Positions 55,935 to 64,000 of a stretch of 64,000 bases of DNA are shown here, piece by piece. Numbering within the stretch: the stretch's first letter is position 1; every line of letters starts with the position of its first letter. Under the pieces are notes generated by a model that saw only the letters and a program-made list of their open reading frames with translations, was not told the DNA's origin and ran no database searches. This DNA is from Ruegeria faecimaris (lineage in GTDB: Bacteria; Pseudomonadota; Alphaproteobacteria; Rhodobacterales; Rhodobacteraceae). Where the stretch lies: contig NZ_FXTE01000003.1 in NCBI RefSeq assembly GCF_900182615.1, forward strand, positions 186,001-250,000. The letters run 5' to 3'. The position numbers were made by a program, and so were the translations under genes.

Positions 55935-57278
55935 TCAGCCCTCCTTTTCAATCTTGTTCAGGCAGTCGCGCAACGCCAGCCCGTATTCATATTTTGCCGG
56001 ACAGGCAAAGCCGACAAGGCCCAGATCCTCTTCGTCCAGCTCTAGCGCGCCCAGAGCTTGCGCAGTATCGGTGTCCATCACCAGTAGTGCCCGCAGCAGT
56101 TGCGTCGGCAGATAGTCCTGCGGCATCAGCTCTTCGAACGTACCCGTGGGCACCATGGCGCGGCGCCCCCCATTCAGATTCGAGCTGAGCGCGTACAGCT
56201 TTTTGGCGAAAGCAGAACCCAGCACCGGCTGAACCGCAAATTTCGAAGGCATCGGGCGGATCCAACCCATCGGAATCTGGTCGTGGTCCTCACGGATGAT
56301 GGTCATCTGCCTTGCAAAACGCCCCAGATAAGCCGTTGGGCCATCCGCATGCTGACCAGATAGGATCGAGCCCGAAATGATCCGTGCCGTGCCCTCCACA
56401 TCAATCTCATCCCTGGTCAGGTCTTCGGTCGACGCTCCCATCACCGTACGGATCAGGCGCGGCTGACGGGCACCCGGGCCAGTCAGGGCGATCACCAGAT
56501 TAGGGTCCAGATGGCCCGTCTGCATCAGGCGGCCAATGGCGATGACATCCTGATACCCGATGGTCCAGACCTGCTTTTCGCCCGCAAGCGGTTCGAGGAA
56601 ATGGATGTGGGTTCCGGCCAAACCCGCAGGATGCGGACCAGAGAATGCCGCCGCCTCTACGTCTGGCAGATCGCTACCCGGAACTGAAGCACCGTCCTGC
56701 TGGCACAAATAGGTTTTGCCCTCGGTCAGCTTGGATACGGCTACCAGACCATCCGCAAATGCTTTGCCCGCGTCATTGATGATGAGTTCTGCATCTCCGG
56801 CCAGTGGCTCGCTATCCATGGCGGTGACGAAAATCGCTGCTGGCTTGGTGCCCGGAACTGGTATCTTGGAATAGGGACGCGTACGGAAAGCGGTCCACAG
56901 CCCCGCGGCGCATAGCTTGGCGGTAACACCCTCGGCGCTGTCCGCATCACCAACACCCGAGAAATCGATACCCGTGTCGTTGGCATCCGCAACCTCGATC
57001 ACAACGCTTTGCAAAACCCGGCGCGCACCACGGTTGATGGCAACGATCTTACCACTTAGCGGGGCGACCATCATCGCCTCGGGTGCGTCCTTGTGACAGA
57101 AAAGCGGAGTGCCACGTTGAACGTCATCCCCCTCCTGAACCAGCATTCGCGGTTTCAAGCCAAGGTAATCGCCCCCCAAAACCCCAACAGTCTTGAATTC
57201 TGGACCCGGATGGATGGTTTGTTCCGGTGCGCCTTGCACCGGCAGCTCCAACCCTTTTTTCAGTTTGAAAGTTTGCAT
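55935..57278 (-). CDS. nqrA: Na+-translocating NADH:quinone reductase subunit A
   Basis: ATG 57278 (GGAAG upstream) gives 447 residues, matching known NqrA length. The start FKLKKGLELPVQGAPEQ, then VGVLGGDYLGLKPRMLVQEG, LFCHKDAPEAMMVAPLSGK and GAKxRRVLQ-type segment are characteristic. The C-terminal domain ends before CPAKYEYG, in a RnfC-like manner. NqrA is the cytoplasmic quinone-binding subunit and first gene of the operon. The promoter should lie in the 276-bp gap to the divergent methyltransferase gene. Confidence 0.97.
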   Translation of the reverse strand: MQTFKLKKGLELPVQGAPEQTIHPGPEFKTVGVLGGDYLGLKPRMLVQEGDDVQRGTPLFCHKDAPEAMMVAPLSGKIVAINRGARRVLQSVVIEVADANDTGIDFSGVGDADSAEGVTAKLCAAGLWTAFRTRPYSKIPVPGTKPAAIFVTAMDSEPLAGDAELIINDAGKAFADGLVAVSKLTEGKTYLCQQDGASVPGSDLPDVEAAAFSGPHPAGLAGTHIHFLEPLAGEKQVWTIGYQDVIAIGRLMQTGHLDPNLVIALTGPGARQPRLIRTVMGASTEDLTRDEIDVEGTARIISGSILSGQHADGPTAYLGRFARQMTIIREDHDQIPMGWIRPMPSKFAVQPVLGSAFAKKLYALSSNLNGGRRAMVPTGTFEELMPQDYLPTQLLRALLVMDTDTAQALGALELDEEDLGLVGFACPAKYEYGLALRDCLNKIEKEG

Positions 57279-57554
57279 GTCGCTACGGTCTTCCAAGCCT
57301 CTTTACCTGTGCCGGCTGAGCCAACACCTATCTAGTGTCAGACAATAACGCGAGAATTCCAAGCAGTCGTCGCAAAAGCGTCGAATTGCGACTGAAATCC
57401 GCGGCCGTCCCTCTGATTGTGGCCCCTTTACGCGGGGATGATACCAAAAGCAAACCTGTAACCGTCAAAATTCCCTCACGGTATTCACTTTCTTGTATCA
57501 CTTTCGCTGAAATTGCCTGTCGCGCCCCGATCATGTCCGGTGTAAGCACCCTTG

Positions 57555-58670
57555 ATGGAACAAACGAACGATCTGGAAATTTTTCTGGTAGCAACGCCCG
57601 GACTAGAGGCGCCGCTGCATGCCGAGGCCACCGAACAGGGATTTGCCGATGCTAAGGTCATTGCTGGTGGCGTGGTTTGTCGGGGCGGGTGGCCCGAAGT
57701 ATGGCGTGCCAACCTTTGCCTTCGGGGCGCAAATAAAGTTCTGGTTCGGATTGGCAGCTTTCCCGCTGTCCATCTGGCACAACTGGACAAACGCGCCAGA
57801 AAATTTCCGTGGTCAGATTTCCTGCGCCCGGAAGTGCCGGTAAAAGTCGAGGCGACAAGCCGCAAATCGCGCATTTATCATGCGGGTGCCGCGCGCCAAA
57901 GGATCGAACGAGCGCTGGCCGAGACACTGGGGACTCCAATCTCGACAGATGCAGCCCTGCGCGTGCTTTTGCGGATTGAGAAAGACATCTGCACATTCTC
58001 GATCGACACCTCCGGAGAGCCCCTGCACAAGCGAGGTCACAAGACTTCCGTCGCCAAGGCCCCCATGCGCGAGACAATGGCGGCCATGTTCCTGCGCGAA
58101 TGTGGCTATCACGGGACCGAACCGGTGCTGGATCCCATGTGCGGGTCGGGCACTTTCGTCATCGAGGCTGCCGAGATCTCATTGGGCCTGCTTCCCGGTC
58201 GCACGCGTAATTTTGCATTCGAAAGCCTAAGGAGTTTTGATCCCGACATCTGGTCCGACATGCGCGCCGGGTCAGAACCCCCTGCCCCCGAGGTTCAGTT
58301 CTTCGGCTCCGACAGGAATGCAGGCGCGATCGAGGCCGCAAAAGCCAACGCGGAACAAGCCGGTGTTTCGACCAATACAACATTTCATTGCCACTCCATC
58401 AGCGATCTGAAGCCCCCGCAAGGTGCTGAAGGGTTGGTGATCGTAAACCCCCCTTATGGCGCCCGGATAGGCGATGAAAAACGGCTGCGATCCTTGTATG
58501 GGAGTTTCGGCAAGGTTCTGATGTCACGCTTCAAATGCTGGCGCGTTGGCATCGTAACAAGCACCCCATCCCTGGCCCATGCCACGCGCCTTCCTTTGCT
58601 TCCGGCAGGGCCGGTAGTGGATCACGGTGGCACAAAAATCCGACTTTATCGCACTGACCGCCTGGTCTGA
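57555..58670 (+). CDS. THUMP-domain class I RNA methyltransferase (RlmL N-terminal-like)
   Basis: ATG 57555 (a TTG precedes it directly) gives 371 residues. An N-terminal THUMP/ferredoxin-like region (1-155) binds RNA. The C-terminal Rossmann methyltransferase has LDPMCGSGTFVIEAA for S-adenosylmethionine and VIVNPPYGARIGDE, whose NPPY motif is that of N-methyltransferases acting on exocyclic amines. It resembles the guanine-N2 23S rRNA methyltransferase RlmL, without its second domain. Divergent from nqrA. Confidence 0.92.
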   Translation: MEQTNDLEIFLVATPGLEAPLHAEATEQGFADAKVIAGGVVCRGGWPEVWRANLCLRGANKVLVRIGSFPAVHLAQLDKRARKFPWSDFLRPEVPVKVEATSRKSRIYHAGAARQRIERALAETLGTPISTDAALRVLLRIEKDICTFSIDTSGEPLHKRGHKTSVAKAPMRETMAAMFLRECGYHGTEPVLDPMCGSGTFVIEAAEISLGLLPGRTRNFAFESLRSFDPDIWSDMRAGSEPPAPEVQFFGSDRNAGAIEAAKANAEQAGVSTNTTFHCHSISDLKPPQGAEGLVIVNPPYGARIGDEKRLRSLYGSFGKVLMSRFKCWRVGIVTSTPSLAHATRLPLLPAGPVVDHGGTKIRLYRTDRLV

Positions 58671-58785
58671 CATGGGTCTAATCGCGGGGATTTTGAGCCT
58701 GTCCAAAGCCTGTTATTAATCACAAACCAGACCCAGAATCCCTCTTGCACATCCAAACCCTCAGGTATAAATCACCCGCCACGGT

Positions 58786-58862
58786 CGGAGTGTAGCTCAG
58801 CCTGGTAGAGCACTGTCTTCGGGAGGCAGGGGCCGGAGGTTCGAATCCTCTCACTCCGACCA
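58786..58862 (+). tRNA. tRNA-Pro (anticodon CGG)
   Basis: A 77-base cloverleaf with encoded CCA. The acceptor arms are CGGAGTG and CACTCCG. The anticodon stem CTGTC/GGCAG encloses the loop TTCGGGA, giving anticodon CGG. The T loop is GGTTCGAATCC. It reads proline CCG codons. Confidence 0.97.
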
Positions 58863-58969
58863 ATAAAGCAAGGTTTCAACTGCAAAGATTTTTTGCTGTT
58901 TGACCAATAAACCTACTTTTCCGCACAATTTGGTTCGAGGATTCACTGCATGAATCCAAGGTGATAGCT

Positions 58970-59329
58970 GTGTGGTATGAACTGCTTTACTCCCACGAAG
59001 TCAAAATGACGAACTGGTTGGCCTACAATGAAGCGTTGAAACGGCTCGGCGCAAGGAATGAGGCCCTGCGAGCCTCTATAAACCTCTGTCGCGCCATCAG
59101 GTAAAATTGAGACAACGAGCATCGCTGGAGGCGCGTCGAGGGCAAGATAAATTGTATCAAATTGCTCGGCCGGTGCTTGGTGGTTTGCGACTTCAACCAG
59201 CAAGTCACAGAGTTACTGGCCCCTATCGACATCCTGAACGGTTACACAGCGACCGACATACAAATCACAAAGCGCGCAGGATATATTTGCCTACGCCCGT
59301 GGGCGGCGGCGATCATGCAGCTGTCATGA
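58970..59329 (+). pseudogene. IS5-family transposase relic with internal deletion
   Basis: One frame carries the N-terminal part MTNWLAYNEALKR of IS5-family (IS427-like) transposases. It joins directly to the C-terminal part: ARNEALRASINLCRAI, then two in-frame stops (59102 and 59108), then EHRWRRVEGKINCIKLLG and QQVTELLAPIDILNGYTA. By memory of intact members about 200 codons with the catalytic DDE residues are missing. The second stop falls where a conserved Trp is expected (TGG to TGA). A 17-base element with GATTCA/TGAATC arms lies just before it (58940-58956) and may be a leftover of an element end. It lies about 110 bp after tRNA-Pro. Confidence 0.82.
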
Positions 59330-59753
59330 GAATGTTGATCAAGACTTCAAAGCTCCGCGATGTTGATATCCGTCGCGTGTGCGAAGTGGCACACCATGTC
59401 CTGGGCGTCGTCATTCCAGCGCCCGCGCACGCCCCTGAGGCTCTTTCGCCGAAGGTGAGATAGGCCCCAAGATCAGGTCCGTAATTAACTGTGGTCGATG
59501 AACAGGAACCGGTTTCTCTGTATCGCTGGCTTCTGGAAAACAACCTGTAACCGCAAGCCTTGTTTCTTGGTGGCTCTGCCAAATCTGTCGCTCTGTCTGG
59601 CGTAATAGTCGTATTTAGCTTTCGCAATTTTTGATTATTGCTGATCATCAGGGTGAATTTGATGTATTCTTGCTGAATGTGCTGGGAATTGACCAGGAGG
59701 ACGACCCAAACAAAGCGCTTATACAAAATTAGAAGCGACTAGGGAGGAATTTG
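59330..59753. other. Noncoding stretch between transposase relic and binding-protein gene
   Basis: No credible gene is seen on either strand. The region is AT-richer than its surroundings near 59600-59750. It should hold the promoter of the binding-protein/BCCT pair and ends in the AGGGAGGA ribosome site. No transposon end or direct repeat of the tRNA was recognised. Confidence 0.5.
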
Positions 59754-60917
59754 ATGATGTACTATAGGCTAAAGGCGGTCAGGGGCTGTCGGATAATGAT
59801 AGCTGCGCTGTTTTCTACTCTCTCTTTGAGTAATGCGATGGCGCAAAGTAACTCTGAGAGCGAAACCACAATCCCAGAGCCCGGGCCGTCCATCACCTTC
59901 ACATCCTGGACCGGCCCTTACATGCGAAGTCAGATGCTTGGGTTTGTGCGCCCTTATGAGCAAGCCAAAAACGCTGATGTGCATGTTGCACATTACAATG
60001 GTGGCATCTCGGAAATCCGCGATCAGGTCGAAAGCGCAAATGTGATTTGGGATGTGGTCGACCTTACGCAAGCAGATTCACTTCGCGCCTGCGAAGAGGG
60101 CTTGCTGGAGAACATATCTGACATAGAACTGCCTGATGGCGTCGATGGCACACCATTTCGAGAGGATTTTGTCGAAGGTGCCCTAAATGATTGTGGCGTA
60201 GGAGTCATCGTATGGGGCACCGCATATGCGTATAACAATTCTCAATTCGCAGAAACGCCTCCATCAACCATTTCGGATTTCTTCGACACAGAAACCTATC
60301 CTGGGCCACGTGCCATCCGAAATGATCCGACAGTGATCATGGAATGGGCCCTTATGGCCGACGGCGTAGCCCGCGATGATGTGTATCCAACGCTAGAAAC
60401 CGAAGAAGGTGTTGAGCGCGCGCTGAAAAAGATGGACGACATAAAAACCGGCCTGCAAATCTGGGAAACCGGGCGCGAACCCGTACGTCTGCTGAACTCT
60501 GGCGACATTGCTATGTCATCGATTTGGGCCACTACCGGTGCAACGGCCGCCCAGGAAGATGGTTCCGATTTTACGGTCAACATGGACGGCCGTGTGATTG
60601 AGCTGGATCTGTTCGGCATTCCAAAAGGAAGCCAGAATAAAGAAGAGGCCATTGATTTTATTCGCTTTGCTAGCAGCTCAAATTCGCTGGCCGATATGGT
60701 CGGGCACCTGCCAAATGGTCCAACCCGAAAATCTTCGATGACACTCCTGTCAGATGACGTTTTGGAGCGCATCCCGAACGGTCCGGCGTATGAAGACAAT
60801 CTTTACATTCTGTCGGACGCCGAGTGGTGGGCCACCAACCACGGGCGCCTGGAAGAGGCGTTCCAGTCCTGGCTCGCAACCTCCGCCCGTCAGGGCGCTG
60901 CGGGTTCAACACGGTAA
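59754..60917 (+). CDS. Periplasmic solute-binding protein (PotD-like)
   Basis: ATG 59754 follows AGGGAGGA. The 387-residue protein has a signal peptide (hydrophobic stretch about 14-30, cleavage after NAMA). The mature part is a type II binding-protein fold: SITFTSWTGPYMRSQM, VWDVVDLTQAD-type segment, GVGVIVWGTAYAYN, GPRAIRNDPTVIMEWAL and MSSIWATTGATAA, typical of polyamine/iron ABC receptors. No ABC permease or ATPase gene accompanies it. Instead a BCCT transporter starts 29 bases downstream. The ligand is probably a small cation, by family; this is inferred. Confidence 0.88.
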   Translation: MMYYRLKAVRGCRIMIAALFSTLSLSNAMAQSNSESETTIPEPGPSITFTSWTGPYMRSQMLGFVRPYEQAKNADVHVAHYNGGISEIRDQVESANVIWDVVDLTQADSLRACEEGLLENISDIELPDGVDGTPFREDFVEGALNDCGVGVIVWGTAYAYNNSQFAETPPSTISDFFDTETYPGPRAIRNDPTVIMEWALMADGVARDDVYPTLETEEGVERALKKMDDIKTGLQIWETGREPVRLLNSGDIAMSSIWATTGATAAQEDGSDFTVNMDGRVIELDLFGIPKGSQNKEEAIDFIRFASSSNSLADMVGHLPNGPTRKSSMTLLSDDVLERIPNGPAYEDNLYILSDAEWWATNHGRLEEAFQSWLATSARQGAAGSTR

Positions 60918-60946
60918 GCCGAAACAACAGGTCTAAGAGGTGCAAA

Positions 60947-62548
60947 ATGAGTGATCAATCAACACAGAAACCTGAAAATCTTGTAGCAAAGAGCGGCTTG
61001 TTCAAAGGTATGAATCCGACGATGGGTATCGCTTCGATGGTGATGATATTGGGGTTTGTGTTTTTCACGATCCGTGATGTTGAAGCTTCAAGTGCGATCT
61101 TTGCGACAGGTAAAAACTTCATCATCGGTAGCCTGGACTGGTTCTATGTACTGGTCGTTAACGCGGCACTGTTTTTCGTAATTTGGCTTATGATCAGCCG
61201 GTTCGGACACGTGAAGCTGGGCAAGGATGATGACGAGCCAGATTTTTCAACGTTTTCATGGATTTGCATGCTGTTTAGTGCGGGCTTGGGATCTGGTCTG
61301 ATCTATTGGGGCGTTGCAGAGCCAATGTTCCATATCCAAGGCAGCCCATTCCTTGAACGGGCGGGAATTGAACCAGGTTCGGTTGACGCGGCGGTTTCTG
61401 CGGTAACGATCACGAATTTCCACTGGGGTTTCCACGGTTGGGCCCTTTATGTGCTGGTTGGCCTCTGCCTTGCATATTTCTCGTACCGCCATGGGCTTCC
61501 TCTGACTTTGCGCACCGCTCTTTATCCTGTCCTGAAGGAACGGATCTATGGTCCCTGGGGTCATCTCGTCGATCTGATTGGCGTATTTGGTACAATCTTT
61601 GGCCTCGCAACCTCATTGGGGTTGGGCGTCACACCAATCGCCGCCGGTCTTGAGGATCTTGGCTGGATGGCAAACACCCAGACAAATCAGTTGATCCTCG
61701 TCGCAATCATCACCTGTCTTGGCACGGCTTCTGCTGCATCGGGTGTTGGCAAAGGCGTGCGTATCTTGTCTGAAGCCAACGTTATGGCAAGTGTTGGCCT
61801 GCTGCTCCTGTTCATCATTCTGGGACCAACGGCATTCCTGTTGGGCATAACCATATCCGGATTTGGAGATTACCTCTGGACGGTGATACCCATGGGTTTC
61901 TGGATCAACGGTGAGCCCGAAAACCAATGGCAGAGCTGGTGGACGATCTTTTACTGGGGCTGGTGGATCGCATGGTGCCCGTTTGTTGGACTGTTCATTG
62001 CGCGGGTATCAAAGGGGCGGACGATCAAGCAATTCTGCTATTGCGTTCTTCTTATTCCAACCTCAGTCGTGATGCTCTGGATGGGTGTCTTTGGTGGCGC
62101 AGCAGCCGGGGTTGATCTGTTCTACGACGCAGGTGTCGTCGAGGCGGTCAACAATGACTACGCCGCTGGCGTATTCCAAACGGTCAAAGGATTTGGCTAC
62201 ACATGGTTGGTGTACCCGATCACAGTGTTGATTACGGTTCTGCTGATTTCGTGGTTTGTCACGTCTTCTGACTCGGGGACACTGGTGATGTGCACAATGC
62301 TGTCGATGGGTGACGAGCATCCGCCAATCAAGTTCCGTGTGTTTTGGGGTATTACCGCAGGCGTTGTTGCCGGTGTCCTAATGCTGGCCGGTGGGTTGAG
62401 CGCGCTACAGACAGCGTCCATCGTCGCAGGGCTACCAATCGCTGTGATCTTGTTGTTCATGATCTATGGTATTGTCTCGTCGCTTCACGCTGAGCACCCA
62501 GTGCCAGATGTTGAGGATAAGTACGAAATGGAGTTCCTCAACAGATAG
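60947..62548 (+). CDS. BCCT-family transporter (betaine/carnitine/choline type)
   Basis: ATG 60947 has AAGAGG upstream and gives 533 residues with twelve helices. Family signatures: the glycine-rich GLGSGLIYWGVAEPMFH, FHWGFHGWALYVLVG, GLGVTPIAAGLEDLGW and the signature helix GWWIAWCPFVGLFIARVSKG with the aromatic substrate box. These carriers import quaternary ammonium or sulfonium compounds with Na+ or H+ (DMSP is a likely substrate in marine bacteria). The Met-containing GLGSGLIYW motif does not settle ion choice. Probably co-transcribed with the preceding binding protein. Confidence 0.93.
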   Translation: MSDQSTQKPENLVAKSGLFKGMNPTMGIASMVMILGFVFFTIRDVEASSAIFATGKNFIIGSLDWFYVLVVNAALFFVIWLMISRFGHVKLGKDDDEPDFSTFSWICMLFSAGLGSGLIYWGVAEPMFHIQGSPFLERAGIEPGSVDAAVSAVTITNFHWGFHGWALYVLVGLCLAYFSYRHGLPLTLRTALYPVLKERIYGPWGHLVDLIGVFGTIFGLATSLGLGVTPIAAGLEDLGWMANTQTNQLILVAIITCLGTASAASGVGKGVRILSEANVMASVGLLLLFIILGPTAFLLGITISGFGDYLWTVIPMGFWINGEPENQWQSWWTIFYWGWWIAWCPFVGLFIARVSKGRTIKQFCYCVLLIPTSVVMLWMGVFGGAAAGVDLFYDAGVVEAVNNDYAAGVFQTVKGFGYTWLVYPITVLITVLLISWFVTSSDSGTLVMCTMLSMGDEHPPIKFRVFWGITAGVVAGVLMLAGGLSALQTASIVAGLPIAVILLFMIYGIVSSLHAEHPVPDVEDKYEMEFLNR

Positions 62549-62567
62549 GCAGCCATTGTGGTTCAAT

Positions 62568-62601
62568 TTGTCGAGAGGCAGTTACATCTGCCTCTCGACA
62601 A
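62568..62601 (+). terminator. Long hairpin after the BCCT gene
   Basis: Perfect 14-bp arms TTGTCGAGAGGCAG/CTGCCTCTCGACAA around a 6-base loop lie 19 bases after the stop. No T tract follows, so it may act as an mRNA stabiliser or a factor-assisted terminator. Confidence 0.7.
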
Positions 62602-62930
62602 TTACAGACTTGGGTTTCGACCTATCCGCGAAGCTTTCTTCGTTCTGATGTGAAGTTTGCCAAACTTTCTGGGAGCAAACGAATACGAAAGAACCTCTGC
62701 CTAATGGTTTCCACCAGCATCTCTGCTACCCGCGTGGTACAGCAACTGGATAGGCTTGTCGGCTCTCCATGGTGAGCCTCTCACACAATCTCGACCCGTG
62801 AACCAAAGGTACATTGTGGGGGATAGTCCGATCCTGGTCGTGATGGAGCGGTTTCTTTCGCCCATGCCTTCCATTGTCCCTTAAAGGTAATGCCCAGAGC
62901 CAAAAAACCAGGTTCGGAATGGAATGCAGG
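62602..62930. other. Noncoding stretch between BCCT hairpin and helicase gene
   Basis: No gene, clear repeat or terminator was recognised in these ~330 bases. Open frames crossing it on the minus strand are shadows that run into the helicase gene in another frame. Confidence 0.5.
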
Positions 62931-64000
62931 CTAAGTCTTCCGCCGTTTCGGGACAGAATCGCCACCTTTTGTAGATTTGGCCGCTGCGACTCGCGCTCGG
63001 TTCTTCTTGCTGCTTGACTTACCTTTGGGTGGAGGTGGACCCTTTGATGCTGTTCGGGCAGATTTGATATCGCCGCCTTTGGCTTCAGATTTACCGCCCT
63101 TACGTGCCTTTGGCTTTGCACCAACCGGTTTGAACAAGGCATCTGCCTCGTCTTTCGAAGCACGCTGGCGTTCTACTTTGGCTGATTTGACGGCCCTTGT
63201 GGAACGTTCTGCAGGGCTGGAAGGTGCCCGGCCTTCGGGTTCAGGCTTGCGACGTCCATAGGTTGCAGTGCCGCTCCGTTCGGTCGGAGTCGTATCTCGT
63301 TTGCTCGTAATCGGTTTGCCTCTTTGCTTTCCGGTGGGCTTGGTCCGGCCAGTTTCAGCAAAGTCCGGTGCCGCGTCCAGACGCACGAGATTCTTGACCT
63401 TTTCGATCTTCATCTCGGGCCCAACGGCTGTCAGAAACCCTTCGACGCTGGGCTCACGGATCTCGAAATAGGTCACATCATCGGCAATCCGGATGGCCCC
63501 AATGTCATCCTTCGTCAGATTGCCTGACTTGCAGATCATCGGCAGCATATAACGCGGCGACGCATTTTGATTGCGCCCCTCGGACAGCGAAAACCAGACG
63601 CTGGGGCCAAAGGCCGCGCGCGGTTTCTGGCTTTGCTGATCGACCGTCGACAACTCTTCTGGCGCGGAATGACGCAGCTTGTACTGCCGCAGGTAAGCTG
63701 CTGCAATCTGCTCAGGGGTAAAGCTTTCTACCATTTTCTGAACTGCTGCGCGTTCACTTTCCGTAATCTCTGCTTGCCAGTCATCCGATGCGAACATCCT
63801 CACCTGATCGCGTTCGGTCACCTCTTCGGCTGACGGGGCTGTCCCCCAATCGGCGGTCAGCTTGGCGAATTTCAGAATACGTTCCGCCTTTTTCCGCGAC
63901 GCGGGTGCAACCACTAGTGCGCTAACGCCCTTGCGCCCGGCCCGGCCTGTTCGACCCGAGCGGTGCAGCAGTGTTTCATGGCTGTTTGGAAGTTCCGCAT
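62931..64000 (-). CDS. DEAD-box RNA helicase, C-terminal part (5' end outside window)
   Basis: The frame runs off the right edge. The visible 356 codons begin in the second RecA domain with helicase motif VI (LLHRSGRTGRAGRKG, followed by SALVVAP). After a helical linker comes a DbpA-type RNA-binding domain (GAIRIADDVTYFEI, FLTAVGPEMKIEKV). It ends with a ~130-residue tail rich in Lys, Arg, Pro and Ser. This matches DeaD/CsdA-like helicases that help ribosome assembly and RNA decay, often in the cold. Motifs I-V lie beyond the window. Confidence 0.93.
   Translation of the reverse strand, partial: AELPNSHETLLHRSGRTGRAGRKGVSALVVAPASRKKAERILKFAKLTADWGTAPSAEEVTERDQVRMFASDDWQAEITESERAAVQKMVESFTPEQIAAAYLRQYKLRHSAPEELSTVDQQSQKPRAAFGPSVWFSLSEGRNQNASPRYMLPMICKSGNLTKDDIGAIRIADDVTYFEIREPSVEGFLTAVGPEMKIEKVKNLVRLDAAPDFAETGRTKPTGKQRGKPITSKRDTTPTERSGTATYGRRKPEPEGRAPSSPAERSTRAVKSAKVERQRASKDEADALFKPVGAKPKARKGGKSEAKGGDIKSARTASKGPPPPKGKSSSKKNRARVAAAKSTKGGDSVPKRRKT

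Noticed and set aside
58943..59203. 86-codon open frame on the minus strand beside tRNA-Pro
   Set aside because: The opposite strand carries the recognisable IS5-type transposase relic; this frame is its antisense shadow.
62726..63163. 145-codon open frame on the minus strand
   Set aside because: It overlaps the helicase C-terminal tail in another frame and has a low-complexity, shadow-like composition.
58786..64000. Genomic island integrated at tRNA-Pro
   Set aside because: No integrase gene and no second copy of the tRNA 3' end was seen within the window, so island status is not supported beyond the IS relic.

Overview
The window looks like chromosomal DNA of a marine alphaproteobacterium of the Rhodobacterales (Roseobacter group). 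This rests on the protein families and gene neighbourhoods: gpmI-envC-ctpA, accD-folC, a Rhodobacteraceae-type DUF6478-like gene, Na+-NQR, and many solute transporters with GntR, AraC and TetR regulators. No rRNA, CRISPR array, phage or plasmid gene was recognised. Both ends cut a gene: a metallopeptidase on the left and a DEAD-box helicase on the right.

Layout. 1-4.4 kb: a metallopeptidase fragment, a small protein ending in seven perfect SGAKV repeats, a class III cyclase-TolB-TPR protein and a GNAT acetyltransferase. 4.4-14.4 kb: a divergent cluster that reads as a complete non-phosphorylating L-fucose pathway (mutarotase, dehydrogenase, lactonase, dehydratase, ketodeoxy-fuconate dehydrogenase, diketo acid hydrolase) with a sugar ABC importer and a GntR regulator. 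A 14-bp palindrome lies between the two arms, and the dehydratase is of the UxaA family, not the enolase family. 14.4-23 kb: AraC (GlxA type) and GntR regulators with a dipeptide-type ABC importer and an M24 peptidase. Nearly identical operator-like repeats precede the GntR gene and the binding-protein gene, linking them as one regulon. 23-34 kb: TetR/AEC transporter, fghA, sthA, MFS carrier, zapE, folC, accD.

34-39 kb: a large ABC-exporter-like protein whose nucleotide-binding motifs are all degenerate, with a ~260-residue insertion and a C-terminal cyclic-nucleotide-binding-like domain. It overlaps a CPBP membrane protease gene, and two genes of unknown function lie divergently. 39-48 kb: WYL regulator/VOC protein, ctpA-envC-gpmI, a phosphonate-monoester-hydrolase-like enzyme with an unusual CGSSR active site, and the Nqr accessory genes nqrM and apbE. 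48-51.4 kb: phosphatase and two nucleotide-sugar genes for acidic surface polysaccharide. 51.4-57.3 kb: the full nqrABCDEF operon.

57.5-64 kb: an RNA methyltransferase, tRNA-Pro(CGG), an IS5-family transposase relic with a large internal deletion and two stop codons, a PotD-like binding protein paired with a BCCT transporter and no ABC partners, and the helicase. NqrA-F, ApbE and NqrM together would make the Na+ gradient that some secondary carriers, possibly including the BCCT protein, use.
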